In this document: positions 39,483-48,482 of the stretch, in pieces
How positions within the stretch are numbered: the stretch's first letter is position 1
Layout: every line of letters begins with the position of its first letter
Assembly (NCBI RefSeq): GCF_938030725.1
Contig: NZ_CALHIQ010000125.1
Location: 1 to 56,923 of the forward strand
Source of the DNA: an uncultured Fretibacterium sp.
GTDB lineage: Bacteria > Synergistota > Synergistia > Synergistales > Aminobacteriaceae
Direction: 5' to 3'
Length of the DNA: 56,923 nucleotides
Position numbers and translations under genes: made by a program
The notes under the pieces: generated by a model
Seen by the model: the letters and a program-made list of their open reading frames with translations, nothing else
Databases searched by the model: none
Told to the model about the DNA's origin: nothing

Positions 39483-40421
39483 ATGAAAAGGATTTGCGTT
39501 ATTCTGGCCGCCCTGCTGGCCGCGACGTTGGCCGCGTGCCCCGCATCGGCTGAGTTCGTGCGCAGGGTCGTGCCCCTGGAGCGAGAGGGCGTCAAGCTCT
39601 TCCTGGAGTCCCTCGAAAGCGGGGACGCGAGCGTCCCCCGGAAGCCGCTGCTCCTGGTCCATGGACTGACCTACTCCTCCCACGAGTTCGACGTGGACTA
39701 TCAGGACTACAGCCTCGCCCGCTTCTTCGCGGAGAAAGGCTACGCGGTGTGGCGCCTGGACATCGCGGGCTACGGCTCGTCCCAGGCCGTTGAGGACGGC
39801 TTCCTGCCAAACTCGGACTACGCGGCGGAGGACATCGCGGCCGCGGCGGGCGTCATCCTGAAGGAAAGCGGAAGCGCAAAGCTGGACGTGCTGGGCTGGA
39901 GCTGGGGCACCGTCACCAGCGGGCGCTTTGCCGCAAAGTACCCGGACCTGGTGCGCAGGCTCGTGCTCTACGCCCCCATCGTGGCCGGCCTGGGGGCCGT
40001 CGAGGTGACGAAGCCCTTCAACCACAACACCTGGGCCCACGCGGCGGGCGATTTTCAGACGCGCCAGGACCAGAGCATCGACTACGACATCGTGGAGCGC
40101 GCCGTGGCGGACACGTTTCTGTCCAACTGCTGGCGCTACGACGGGGACTCGAGCCCCAACGGCGGGCGTCGGGACCTCTTGGTGTCGGACGACGTGCGCC
40201 TGATCCCCACCGCGCAGATCAAGGCGCCGACGCTGATCATCGCCGGATCGGTGGACCCCTACGTTTCCCCGGAGCTCTGCCGGGAGGCCTTTGAAACCCT
40301 GCCGAACAAGGGTTCAAAGCTGGAGATCGTTGAGGGCGCCGCCCACGCCATGATGATGGAAAAGCCTTGGTACCAAACCTTCCGGGAGAAGGTGCTGGAC
40401 TTCCTCAAAGAGCAGGACTGA
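39483..40421 (+). CDS. Secreted or lipid-anchored alpha/beta hydrolase
   Basis: 312-residue alpha/beta-fold hydrolase with an N-terminal export signal (MKRICVILAALLAATLAAC); LAAC at residues 16-19 fits a lipobox, but ASA/EF a few residues later could be a signal peptidase I site, so anchoring is open. The fold motifs are LLLVHGLTYSS (oxyanion hole), the nucleophile elbow GWSWG (Ser in LDVLGWSWGTVTSG), a likely acid in GSVDPY and the His in EGAAHAMM, giving a full catalytic triad. Substrate unknown (esterase, lipase or peptidase). ATG 39483 follows AAGGAGGT; it has its own promoter and terminator, so it is monocistronic and probably well expressed. Confidence 0.88.
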   Translation: MKRICVILAALLAATLAACPASAEFVRRVVPLEREGVKLFLESLESGDASVPRKPLLLVHGLTYSSHEFDVDYQDYSLARFFAEKGYAVWRLDIAGYGSSQAVEDGFLPNSDYAAEDIAAAAGVILKESGSAKLDVLGWSWGTVTSGRFAAKYPDLVRRLVLYAPIVAGLGAVEVTKPFNHNTWAHAAGDFQTRQDQSIDYDIVERAVADTFLSNCWRYDGDSSPNGGRRDLLVSDDVRLIPTAQIKAPTLIIAGSVDPYVSPELCREAFETLPNKGSKLEIVEGAAHAMMMEKPWYQTFREKVLDFLKEQD

Positions 40422-40444
40422 CCTCGGACGGAGGGGACGGCGAA

Positions 40445-40483
40445 GGGCGCGGCAGTCGAGGTCGGACTGCCGCGCCCTTTTTT
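40445..40483 (+). terminator. Rho-independent terminator of the hydrolase gene
   Basis: GGGCGCGGCAGTC pairs perfectly with GACTGCCGCGCCC (13 bp) around a 7-nt loop, followed by six T. On the minus strand it could also slow transcription leaving mutS2, but there only two T follow. Confidence 0.95.
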
Positions 40484-40494
40484 GTGCCCGGCCC

Positions 40495-42849
40495 CTAGCG
40501 GAACGACACGACGGTCACGCCGAAGCCGCCCTCCCCCTCGCCCCCGAGGCGAAAGTCCTTGACGTACTTCAGCCGGGCGCAGAGCGCGTGGACCTCCCGG
40601 CGCAGGATGCCCTCGCCCCGCCCGTGGATGACCGTGACGCTCGTGTGGTTGGCGCGGTAGGCCCGGTCCAGGTAGCTCTCCACCAAGGGCATGGCCGTCC
40701 CCACGTCCATGCCCCGCACCATGATGGAGCTGGGGACCGTTTCCGCCCTGGACATGGCCTCGGCGTTGGGAGGCGGCACGGCGACCTTGGCCTTTTTCTC
40801 CGTCGGGGCCAGCTGCTCCAGGGGGACCTCCACGCGCATGGGGCCCGCCATCAGCGCCGCGCGACCGTTCTTCACGGACTCCACCACGCCCACGATGCCG
40901 CTGCCGGCCACCTGCACCGTGACGCCCGGCTCCACGACAAAGGTGGCGGGGCGGCTCGCGATCTCCCGCTCCACGCGCCTGCTGCGGCGCCGATCGATGC
41001 CGCTCCGTATCCTCCGAATCTCCTGCCGGCGGCCCTCCAGCCCCTGACTCGCACTCATCTTCACCGTCTCCTCCAGGTCGCGGATCATGCCCTTCGACGC
41101 CGCCTCCGCCCGGCTGAGCAGCTGCTCCGCCCGACGGTCCGCCGCCTCCATGATGCTGTCCCGCTGGCCGTCGATCTCCCGCACCCGGTCCTGATAGGCC
41201 TGCCGCAGGCGCTCCGTCTCCTGAACGGTCGCCTGGAAGCTCCGCTCCGCCTGGTCCAGCGCCGCCCGCCGCTCCACCAGCTCCCCCATCAGCTCCTCCG
41301 CCGAAACCTCGTGGGTGGCCAGCTCTCCCTGAGCCAGCTTCAGGACCTCCTCCGGCATCCCGTAACGCCGGGCGATGGCCAGGGCGTTGCTCTTGCCGGG
41401 GACGCCCATGAGGAGCCGGTAGGTCGGGGCCAGGCGCTCCGCATCGAACTCCATGCTGGCCGTCTCCACTCCGGGCGTCGTCAGGGCATACTGCTTGATG
41501 GGGTTGTGGTGCGTGGTGGCCAGGGTCGTGCAGCCGCGGCCCCGCAGGGTCTCCAGGATGGCCGTCCCCAGGGCCGCCCCCTCCTGGGGGTCCGTCCCCG
41601 CCCCCAGCTCGTCCAGCAGCACCACGGACTGGCGCGTGGCGTCCCGCAGGATGCCCACGATCTTCCTCAGATGCGCGCTGAAGGTGGAGAGGTTCTGCTC
41701 GATGCTCTGCTCGTCGCCGATGTCGGCGAAGAGGGCGTCGAAGCTGCCGATCCGGGTGCCGTCCCGGGCGGGCACCGGCAGGCCGCACCAGGCCATCAGC
41801 AGGAGCACTCCCACGGTCTTGAGGACCACCGTCTTGCCCCCCGTGTTGGGCCCGGTCACCACCAGGGTGGAGAACCCCTCATCCTCCCCGCAGGACACGT
41901 CCACGGGAACGGCCGCGTCCTTCAGCATGGGGTGCCGCGCCCCCACCAGGCGGAGGCCGCGCTTCCGGCTCAGCGCCGGGACGATCCAGCCCCGCCCGCG
42001 CACCAGCCCGTCGCAGGCCGTCATCAGGTCGAGCTCTCCCAGTACGCGCTCCGCCGCGTCCAGGGCTCCCGCGCGGGCCAGGACCTTTCGCGTCAAGTCC
42101 AGCAGGATCAGCTGCTCCTCGTCGCGCTCGTCGTGGGTCCGCATCAGGAGGCCATTGTTGATGGAAGAGAGCATCCGAGGCTCCATGTAAACGGAATTTC
42201 CGGAGCTGGAGCGCTCCACGGCAAGGCCGGGGAACCGGTTGACGTACTCCTGCCGCACCAGGAGCAGGAAGCGCCCGTCCCGCCAGGCCAACGTCCGCTC
42301 CTGGAGCATGTTCAGGACGTTGGGGTCGTTCAGCAGGCGCTCCACCGTGCGCCGCCCGGACCGCTTCAGGGACTCCAGTGCCTCCCGTATCTGAGCCAGC
42401 TTCGGGCTGGCCCGGTCCGCCAGGCGCCCCGTGTCCTCCACCACGGAGAGGGCCTCGATCTCCGGGGCGAAGTCCCTCAGCCTCCGGCGCAGCGCCTCAA
42501 GGGCGGGATGCGGGGCGTCCGCCAAGCCGTCCCGCACGCGCTTCGCCGCGCCCATCAGGGCGCGCACCATCAGGAGCTCGCCCCCCGACAGGATGCCGCT
42601 GCGCCGGGCCCCCTCGAAGAGGGGGGTGACGGCGGGCAGGTCCGCGCTCCACTGGGGGGCTCCCTGGGCGTCCAGCAGGTCCTGCCACTCCCTCAACAGG
42701 TCCGCGCGACGGCTGAGGCGGGCGAAGTCCTCCGCAGGGGCCAGCCGATCGAGGGCCAGGGCTCCCAGCTCTCCCCCCAGGCGTTCCCGCAGGGGCGACA
42801 GGGCCTTGCGGAACTCCAGGAGCTCCAGGACGGAGGGCTCCGCGTGCAT
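40495..42849 (-). CDS. mutS2: MutS2 endonuclease/ribosome-rescue ATPase
   Basis: MutS-like ATPase without mismatch-recognition domains; MutS2 proteins limit recombination and in Bacillus split collided ribosomes. A core helical region (1-300) is followed by the ATPase with GPNTGGKT, DIGDEQSIEQNLSTFSAHL and LLDELGAGTDPQEGAALG, a long coiled coil (about 510-620), a KOW-like segment and a C-terminal Smr nuclease domain with VTVIHGRGEGILRREVHALC. 784 residues, typical. The ATG at 42849 overlaps the cvpA stop (ATGA). The frame is open further upstream into cvpA but without homology. Confidence 0.95.
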   Translation of the reverse strand: MHAEPSVLELLEFRKALSPLRERLGGELGALALDRLAPAEDFARLSRRADLLREWQDLLDAQGAPQWSADLPAVTPLFEGARRSGILSGGELLMVRALMGAAKRVRDGLADAPHPALEALRRRLRDFAPEIEALSVVEDTGRLADRASPKLAQIREALESLKRSGRRTVERLLNDPNVLNMLQERTLAWRDGRFLLLVRQEYVNRFPGLAVERSSSGNSVYMEPRMLSSINNGLLMRTHDERDEEQLILLDLTRKVLARAGALDAAERVLGELDLMTACDGLVRGRGWIVPALSRKRGLRLVGARHPMLKDAAVPVDVSCGEDEGFSTLVVTGPNTGGKTVVLKTVGVLLLMAWCGLPVPARDGTRIGSFDALFADIGDEQSIEQNLSTFSAHLRKIVGILRDATRQSVVLLDELGAGTDPQEGAALGTAILETLRGRGCTTLATTHHNPIKQYALTTPGVETASMEFDAERLAPTYRLLMGVPGKSNALAIARRYGMPEEVLKLAQGELATHEVSAEELMGELVERRAALDQAERSFQATVQETERLRQAYQDRVREIDGQRDSIMEAADRRAEQLLSRAEAASKGMIRDLEETVKMSASQGLEGRRQEIRRIRSGIDRRRSRRVEREIASRPATFVVEPGVTVQVAGSGIVGVVESVKNGRAALMAGPMRVEVPLEQLAPTEKKAKVAVPPPNAEAMSRAETVPSSIMVRGMDVGTAMPLVESYLDRAYRANHTSVTVIHGRGEGILRREVHALCARLKYVKDFRLGGEGEGGFGVTVVSFR

Positions 42850-43481
42850 CAGTGGCTCACGTCCGGCGAGGCGGGCACGGCCAGCACGTCCTCCGACCGG
42901 ACCACCCCCTCGTCCTGTGAGGCTGATGCGGGGAGAGCCAGGGCGGCGGTTCCGACGGATAGGGCCCCGGACCGCAGCTTCTCCAGGTCCAGCAGTCCCT
43001 GCCCCTCGAGGAAGCGCACCGCAGGCGGCCAGGCTATGGCCGCCGCGCGCATGGCGCGGCTCTCCGCCATCCAATCGGTGGGGACGACGGCGGAGAACAT
43101 CGTCAGCAGGCCGTAGACGAAGATCAGGACGCAGAAGGTCTTGACCGCGCCCATGGCGAGCCCCAGCACGTGGTCCGGCAGCGACAGGTTGGCCGCCGCG
43201 ATCAGCATGGAGAAGAGCTCCGCCAGGGCGGCGAAGAGGATGGAGATCGCGAAGAAGATGGCGACGGCGCAGCCCAGCCCCGTCAGCCGAAGGTCCCAGG
43301 AGGGGAAGTGCCTCAGCACGAACTCCGCGGCAGGGCCCGCCAGGGTCCAGGCGGCCACCGCGCTGACGACGGAACCCACAAGGCTCAGGACCTCGCCAAA
43401 GAAGCCGCGCAGCGCCCCTCGCACCAAAAAGAAGGCCAGGAGGCACGCAGCCAGAACGTCAACGATCAAAGCAAGACTCAT
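42849..43481 (-). CDS. cvpA: CvpA family membrane protein
   Basis: 210-residue protein with four membrane helices in the first 150 residues (ALIVDVLAACLLAFFLVRGALRGFFGEVLSLVGSVV is the CvpA N-terminal signature) and a hydrophilic tail of about 60 residues. CvpA was named for colicin V production and is now linked to envelope stress and bile resistance. ATG 43481 lies behind AAGGAGA. cvpA-mutS2 is a common gene pair, and here they overlap by four bases. Confidence 0.88.
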   Translation of the reverse strand: MSLALIVDVLAACLLAFFLVRGALRGFFGEVLSLVGSVVSAVAAWTLAGPAAEFVLRHFPSWDLRLTGLGCAVAIFFAISILFAALAELFSMLIAAANLSLPDHVLGLAMGAVKTFCVLIFVYGLLTMFSAVVPTDWMAESRAMRAAAIAWPPAVRFLEGQGLLDLEKLRSGALSVGTAALALPASASQDEGVVRSEDVLAVPASPDVSH

Positions 43482-43502
43482 GAAAATTTCTCCTTAGTGT
43501 TT

Positions 43503-45326
43503 TTAATGGTTTGTATAGGATCGACTGGGGCGGCCGTCAAGCCTCCTCCGTACACTGGCGTGCTCCACCCGATTGCGCCCGTTCTTCTTGGCGGAGTAGA
43601 GCGCGTTGTCCGCACGCTCCACCAGGGTTTCCGGCGTGTCCTCCCGGGTCAGCTCGGCCACCCCCAGGGAGATCGTCACCTGCTTACCCTCCCCGAGGCT
43701 GCGGGAACGGACCTCGCAGGAGCTGCGGATGCGCTCGGCGATGGCAACGGCGGTCATCATGGGCGCGCCGTCCAGGACGGCGCAGAACTCTTCCCCGCCG
43801 TAGCGCGCGGCGATGTCGCACTCCCGGAGGGAACCCTTCAGGATCTCCGCGATCAGGATCAGCGCGCCGTCCCCCTCCTGATGGCCCCAGGTGTCGTTGA
43901 AAACCTTGAAGTGGTCGATGTCCATCATGATGAAGGACAGGGGACGGTTTCTGGAGCGGACGCTCGCGATGCGCTCGGCCAGCGAGTACTTCAGAAATGC
44001 GTGGTTGTACAGGCCCGTCATGGCGTCCCGCTGGCTGAGCTCCCGGTAATAGCTGCTCTGGGCCTGAAGCCGGGTGTAGTCGTGGAAGCGCGTCCGCGTT
44101 TCATAGAGCGGAATGCAGGTGACGCCCAACAGCAGGATCAGGAAGAGGCCCATGCTGACCATGCCCATGAAGAAGGCCCCGCCGAGGGACAGGAAGGTAT
44201 AACAGAAGAGCCCCACGAAGGACAGGGCAAAGGCGAGGTTGACGGCGAAGAAGGTCAGCAGGTAGAAGTCCCGCCGTCCCATGCGGTACAGGTGGAACGC
44301 CAGGTTCAGGAAGCCCGCGACGTTGACCAAGAAGGCCAGAAGGATCGCCGTCACGAGCAGGCCCGGACGGTTCGTCTGGCTCAGCAGCGTCACGGAGAGG
44401 CCCAGCAGGACCTGCGCCCACGTCATGGGGCTGCCTCCCCGGGTGCGCTCCCCTCCAAGGGAGTAGAACACCGCGTGGTTGAGTGTAGACCAGACGACGT
44501 TCAGGACGCCGTAGAAAAGCCAGGTGAGGAAGTAGATCAGGCGCATCGGCAGGTCGAAGTAGAGGCTGGGATAGCGGTTGAAGAACAAAATGAAGAAGAA
44601 GAACGCGACCTGCCCAACGATGGCGCTGCGGTAGAACGGGCTGCCCGTGGAGAGGTAGAACAGGAGGTAGGCCAGGATGAAGCCCAGAAGGGAGCAGATA
44701 AAGAGGGTGTGGAACGAGAAGGCCTCCATCTGCCGCGCCATGAATTGGTCCTGGTCCAGGATGTGCAGGTAGGCGCTCAGCGGCAGGGTGTTCAGGATTC
44801 GCAGGTAGACGTGGCGGCCCGGCCGCGCGTCAAAGAAACAGGGCATGAGGAAGACCGGGTGCGGGTTACGGATCGCGCCGTTCCCCTCGAGGGGCCTGCC
44901 GCTCCAGGAGGCCCAGAGCATAAGGCGGTCCGAGTTCACGGGATCCGGCACGAAACACTCCACCCGCGTGACCTGGGTGGTGGACAGCAGGGCCACCTGG
45001 CTGCGACGCAAAAATGGACACCCACTGTCATGGACGAACTGAGCGACGGGGATCCGAAACCAGCGCTCTCCATTGAACGACGCCATCTGCATCACGCCGT
45101 TCCTCATGGGGACGAAAGCCTCCGACCTCAGGGCCTCGACCCGGCGCGCCCTTTCCTCCGCCGTTTCCCCGTCAAGGGCCGGCAGCCCGGCGGACGCGGG
45201 AAGCTCCTCGATCGCCGCAAGGCGATACTGCCCCCAGTTCTCGCCCGCTCGGTACGCCATGCACATCACGGCCAAAAGGAAGACGACTACTAGAAGGAAA
45301 CCCAACCACCATCGCAGCCTCTTCAA
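43503..45326 (-). CDS. Membrane diguanylate cyclase (7TMR-DISM-like plus GGDEF)
   Basis: Synthesises c-di-GMP. An N-terminal membrane anchor (about 7-27) and an extracytoplasmic sensor region of about 185 residues, which looks like the 7TMR-DISM extracellular beta domain (RWFRIPVAQF, RRSQVALLSTTQVTRVECFVPD, HVYLRILNTLPLSAYLHIL), precede seven membrane helices (about 205-400) and a GGDEF domain. The active-site loop is RYGGEEF (GGEEF near residues 509-513), and RECD, five residues before it, is the inhibitory I-site, so the enzyme looks active and feedback-controlled. MDIDHFKVFNDTWGHQEGD gives the metal and substrate ligands. 607 residues; TTG 45326. With CheW and FliD it supports motility/biofilm control. 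Confidence 0.9.
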   Translation of the reverse strand: MKRLRWWLGFLLVVVFLLAVMCMAYRAGENWGQYRLAAIEELPASAGLPALDGETAEERARRVEALRSEAFVPMRNGVMQMASFNGERWFRIPVAQFVHDSGCPFLRRSQVALLSTTQVTRVECFVPDPVNSDRLMLWASWSGRPLEGNGAIRNPHPVFLMPCFFDARPGRHVYLRILNTLPLSAYLHILDQDQFMARQMEAFSFHTLFICSLLGFILAYLLFYLSTGSPFYRSAIVGQVAFFFFILFFNRYPSLYFDLPMRLIYFLTWLFYGVLNVVWSTLNHAVFYSLGGERTRGGSPMTWAQVLLGLSVTLLSQTNRPGLLVTAILLAFLVNVAGFLNLAFHLYRMGRRDFYLLTFFAVNLAFALSFVGLFCYTFLSLGGAFFMGMVSMGLFLILLLGVTCIPLYETRTRFHDYTRLQAQSSYYRELSQRDAMTGLYNHAFLKYSLAERIASVRSRNRPLSFIMMDIDHFKVFNDTWGHQEGDGALILIAEILKGSLRECDIAARYGGEEFCAVLDGAPMMTAVAIAERIRSSCEVRSRSLGEGKQVTISLGVAELTREDTPETLVERADNALYSAKKNGRNRVEHASVRRRLDGRPSRSYTNH

Positions 45327-45465
45327 TTTATCCCTGTCCTTTCCGTGCCCTCTCGGCCCACCAGGCCGCTATTCGCATCCCAAACACATCAAAAGAAGCT
45401 CAAACGGGCAGATCGTGCAGGACAGCCGTGCAGAGGCCTCCGCCACAGATGAACCATAAGTAACA

Positions 45466-45494
45466 ATGATACTTCCCCCCCACAGAAATTTAAA
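45466..45494 (-). promoter_or_regulatory. Candidate promoter for the diguanylate cyclase gene
   Basis: On the minus strand, TTTAAA, a 17-bp spacer and TATCAT; matches are 4/6 and 5/6. The leader to TTG 45326 would be about 130 nt. Confidence 0.3.
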
Positions 45495-45821
45495 GGGCCG
45501 GCCGATGGGCCATTCCCCGCGAAAAAGAATTCTAAACCACTATAAATGCTCAACTTACGCCATTTCTTTTTCATCCGATGGGCACAAAATAAGGCCGTTC
45601 AACCCATAAAACAATATCCTTTATTCTTGCCAATTCAGGAGCTTGAGGCACCTAACCAGTGAGCTTACCGCACGATGCCTATGAGCCCTTCGACTCATAT
45701 CTCCGAACGATTCCACCCACCCTTCGCCTGCAGCCCCTTCGTCCGACGGCGGGGCGGGGGGACGAACGCCGGCGTTTTCCTGAAAGCGCGGCCAAAACCC
45801 CGTGCAAACCCCTCACGAAAA

Positions 45822-45830
45822 TGCTAGAAT
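45822..45830 (+). promoter_or_regulatory. Extended -10 promoter for the ABC importer operon
   Basis: TGCTAGAAT, 65 bp before the ytfQ-like gene. The leader holds a short direct repeat (AAGTTC at about 45850 and 45861), possibly an operator half-site pair. Confidence 0.6.
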
Positions 45831-45895
45831 AATGCCGTCAGTTTTAATGAAGTTCGGTTAAGTTCAATTGTTTATCCTTAAGGAGGCGTTTTGTA

Positions 45896-46840
45896 GTGAA
45901 GAAATTTGCGGCGGCGTTGGCGTGTCTTTGTGCTCTGCTCTGTGGGAGCTGTGCTTTTGGCGACGACAAGCCCCTGGTCGTGGGCTTCGCTCAGATCGGG
46001 GCGGAGAGCGGCTGGCGCACGGCGGAGACCGACTCCGTGCTCTCCGCAGCCAAGGAGCTGGGGATCGACCTCAAGTTCAGCGACGCTCAGCAGAAGCAGG
46101 AAAACCAGATCAAGGCCATCCGTTCCTTCATCGCTCAGGGCGTGGACGGAATCCTCCTGGCTCCTGTCGTCGAGACCGGCTGGGAGCCCGTCCTGAACGA
46201 GGCGAAGAAGGCCGGCATCCCGGTGATCCTCTTGGACCGCGGCATCGTCACGGACGACGACTCCCTTTACGTCTGCAAGATCACGTCGGACTTCGTCTTC
46301 GAGGGACGGGAGGCCGCCAAGTGGGTCGTCAAAGAATTGAACGGGAAGGGCAACGTGGTCCAGCTTCAGGGGACCCCCGGCGCCTCCGCCGCCCTGGAGC
46401 GGCAGAAGGGGTTCGAGGAGGAGCTCGCCCAGCACCCCGACGTCAAGATCCTGGAGTCCCAGACCGGCGACTTCACGATGGAGCTCGGCAAGCAGGTCAT
46501 GGAGGCGTTTCTGAAGAAGTACGGGAAGGACATCCAGGTGGTCTACGCCCACAACGACGACATGGGGCTGGGCGCCGTTCAGGCGATCCGCGAGGCGGGA
46601 TTCAAGCCCGGAACGGACATCAAGGTCATCACGATCGACGCGACCAAGCACGCCTTTCAGGCGATGGTCGACGGGGACATCAACGCGGTCGTGGAGTGCA
46701 ACCCGCTGCTTGGCCCCCTGGCCTTTGAAACCCTGAAGAAGGCCATCGCGGGTGAGGCGCTCGAGAAGTGGATCGTCCAGAAGGACGAGCTGTTCGAGAT
46801 GTCCCAGGCCGCGGAGCTGATCGGGCTTCGCAAGTACTAG
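45896..46840 (+). CDS. ytfQ: Sugar ABC transporter periplasmic binding protein, YtfQ-like
   Basis: Exported binding protein of the CUT2/ribose group. A signal peptide (about 1-22) is followed by a mature part strikingly like E. coli YtfQ, the galactofuranose-binding protein: VGFAQIGAESGWRTAETDSV, QQKQENQIKAIRSFIAQGVDGILLAPVVETGWEPVLNEAKKAGIPVILLDR, VYAHNDDMGLGAVQAIREAGFKPG. These segments hold most ligand contacts in YtfQ, so binding of galactofuranose or a related furanose is likely but not proven. 314 residues; GTG 45896 follows TTAAGGAGGCG. First gene of a four-gene importer operon. Confidence 0.92.
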   Translation: MKKFAAALACLCALLCGSCAFGDDKPLVVGFAQIGAESGWRTAETDSVLSAAKELGIDLKFSDAQQKQENQIKAIRSFIAQGVDGILLAPVVETGWEPVLNEAKKAGIPVILLDRGIVTDDDSLYVCKITSDFVFEGREAAKWVVKELNGKGNVVQLQGTPGASAALERQKGFEEELAQHPDVKILESQTGDFTMELGKQVMEAFLKKYGKDIQVVYAHNDDMGLGAVQAIREAGFKPGTDIKVITIDATKHAFQAMVDGDINAVVECNPLLGPLAFETLKKAIAGEALEKWIVQKDELFEMSQAAELIGLRKY

Positions 46841-46915
46841 CCGGAGGGGCGGGGCCTCCCGACGCCCTTTCGGGGTGCGCCGGAGAGGGATACTTTTTGG
46901 GGCAGGTGATCTTGA

Positions 46916-48424
46916 GTGGTATCGGAAGGAACCGTCCTGCTGGAGGCATCGAACGTTTCTCTCTCCTTCCCCGGAGTGAAGGCCCTCGACCACGTCGACT
47001 TCACGCTCCGGCGGGGGGAGGTCCATGCCCTCATGGGGCAGAACGGGGCTGGAAAATCGACCCTGATCAAGGTCCTCTCCGGCGTCTGTCGTCGCGATGA
47101 GGGGTCCCTGCGCTTCAAGGGGCGGGAGGTCGCCTTCGGGACGCCCCTCGACGCGCAGAGGGCCGGCATCGCGACGGTGCACCAGGAGGTCAACCTGATC
47201 CCCACGCTCTCCGTGGCCGAGAACCTCTTTCTCGGCGCGTTCCCCAGACGGGGACTCCGCCGGATCGACTGGGCCAGGATGTTTCGGGAGTCGGAGGAGC
47301 TCCTGGCCCGGCTGAACCTTCGGATCGACGTGAGCGAACGGCTGGAGAGCTACTCCATAGCGGTCTGGCAGCTCGTGGCCATCGCGCGCGCCCTTCGGAT
47401 GTCCTCGGACGTCCTGATCCTCGACGAGCCGACGTCGAGCCTCGACGCGGAGGAAACGGCTCTCCTCTTCGACGTGATGCGGGACCTGAAACAAAAGGGA
47501 CTGGGCATCCTCTTCGTCACCCACTTCCTGGAGCAGATGTACGAGGTCGCGGACCGCGTCACGGTGCTGCGCAACGGGTGTCGGGTCGGGGAGTACGAGG
47601 TCGCCGACCTGTCTCGCATCGACTTGGTCACGGCCATGGTGGGGCGGCAGGTGGAGGAGGGGACCGAGGCGCGCCGGACCCCAAAGGGCCGGGACGAGGA
47701 CGTTCCCTTCCTTGACGTTCGGGGAGCGGGCCGCAGCGGGGCGATCGAGCCGCTGGACCTCTCCATCGGTCGGGGGGAGGTCGTCGGGTTAGCCGGCCTT
47801 TTGGGGTCGGGCAGGAGCGAGGCGGCGCGGATGATCTTCGGGGCCGACCCGGCGGACCGCGGGGAGCTCCTCGTGGAGGGGCGACGGGAGAGGATCACCT
47901 CACCCGCCGACGCGATCGCCCTGGGATTCGGCTTCTGCCCGGAGGACCGGAAGGCGGACGGGCTCGTCGGCAAGCTCTCGGTCCGGGAGAACATCATCCT
48001 GGTGCTGCAGACAAGCCGCGGCTGGGCCAGGCTCTTGAGGCGCGCCGAACAGGAGCGGATCGCGGACCGATTCATCCAGGCGCTGCAGATCAAGACCCCC
48101 GGCGCCGAACAGGCGGTCGAGAAGCTCTCCGGAGGCAACCAGCAGAAGGTCGTCATCGCCCGCTGGCTGGCCTCCAACCTGCGGTTTCTGATCCTCGACG
48201 AGCCGACCCGCGGCATTGACGTCGCGGCGAAGTTCGAGATCCAGAAGCTGATCCTGTCCCTGGCGGACGACGGCCTGGCCGTGCTCTTCATCTCCTCGGA
48301 GCTGGACGAAACGGTCCGCTGCTGCGGGCGCGTCGCCGTCCTTCGGGACCGGCGCAAGGTGGAGGAGCTGTCGGGCGCCGACGTCAACCGGGAGAGGATC
48401 CTGCAGGCCATCGCCAACGCCTGA
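46916..48424 (+). CDS. ytfR: Sugar ABC transporter ATPase, YtfR-like (two NBDs)
   Basis: Tandem-domain ATPase of the CUT2 group. NBD1: Walker A GQNGAGKSTL, Q-loop HQEVNLIPTLSV, Walker B VLILDEPTSSLD. NBD2: GLLGSGRSEAAR as its Walker A-like loop, CPEDRKADGLVGKLSVREN, signature LSGGNQQKVVIARWL and FLILDEPTRGIDV. The signature of NBD1 is degenerate (YSIAVWQLVAIARAL instead of LSGGQ), and NBD2 has Arg where Walker A needs Lys; both are usual in this family, so one of two sites is catalytic. 502 residues. GTG 46916 follows CAGGTGAT. Confidence 0.92.
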   Translation: MVSEGTVLLEASNVSLSFPGVKALDHVDFTLRRGEVHALMGQNGAGKSTLIKVLSGVCRRDEGSLRFKGREVAFGTPLDAQRAGIATVHQEVNLIPTLSVAENLFLGAFPRRGLRRIDWARMFRESEELLARLNLRIDVSERLESYSIAVWQLVAIARALRMSSDVLILDEPTSSLDAEETALLFDVMRDLKQKGLGILFVTHFLEQMYEVADRVTVLRNGCRVGEYEVADLSRIDLVTAMVGRQVEEGTEARRTPKGRDEDVPFLDVRGAGRSGAIEPLDLSIGRGEVVGLAGLLGSGRSEAARMIFGADPADRGELLVEGRRERITSPADAIALGFGFCPEDRKADGLVGKLSVRENIILVLQTSRGWARLLRRAEQERIADRFIQALQIKTPGAEQAVEKLSGGNQQKVVIARWLASNLRFLILDEPTRGIDVAAKFEIQKLILSLADDGLAVLFISSELDETVRCCGRVAVLRDRRKVEELSGADVNRERILQAIANA

Positions 48425-48482
48425 GGAAGCGCCTCTTGCCTTGCGGGCAGGCCATTGATTGAAGCTTGAAGGGGGAGTCGTC

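Larger units (their letters stand above)
45327..45895. other. 569-bp divergent intergenic region
   Basis: Between the minus-strand cyclase and the plus-strand ABC importer. About 45440-45660 is clearly AT-richer than the surroundings. I see candidate promoters at both ends (45466-45494 minus; 45822-45830 plus). A 61-codon minus-strand frame (45574-45389, MKKKWRKLSIYSG) has an ATG but no ribosome-binding site. No RNA gene was recognised. The AT-rich part may be a remnant of a lost gene or a regulatory region. Confidence 0.5.

Noticed and set aside
40588..43116. Plus-strand open frame of 842 codons opposite mutS2
   Set aside because: Shadow frame of mutS2, His/Arg/Gln-rich without motifs.
45389..45574. 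61-codon minus-strand gene in the cyclase-importer gap
   Set aside because: It has an ATG and a basic start but no ribosome-binding sequence and no motif; kept only as a note in the intergenic entry.
46916..48424. Inactivated ATPase because of degenerate signature and Walker A residues
   Set aside because: The same substitutions (YSIA-type signature in NBD1, Arg in the NBD2 loop) are usual in the YtfR group, so they do not indicate decay.
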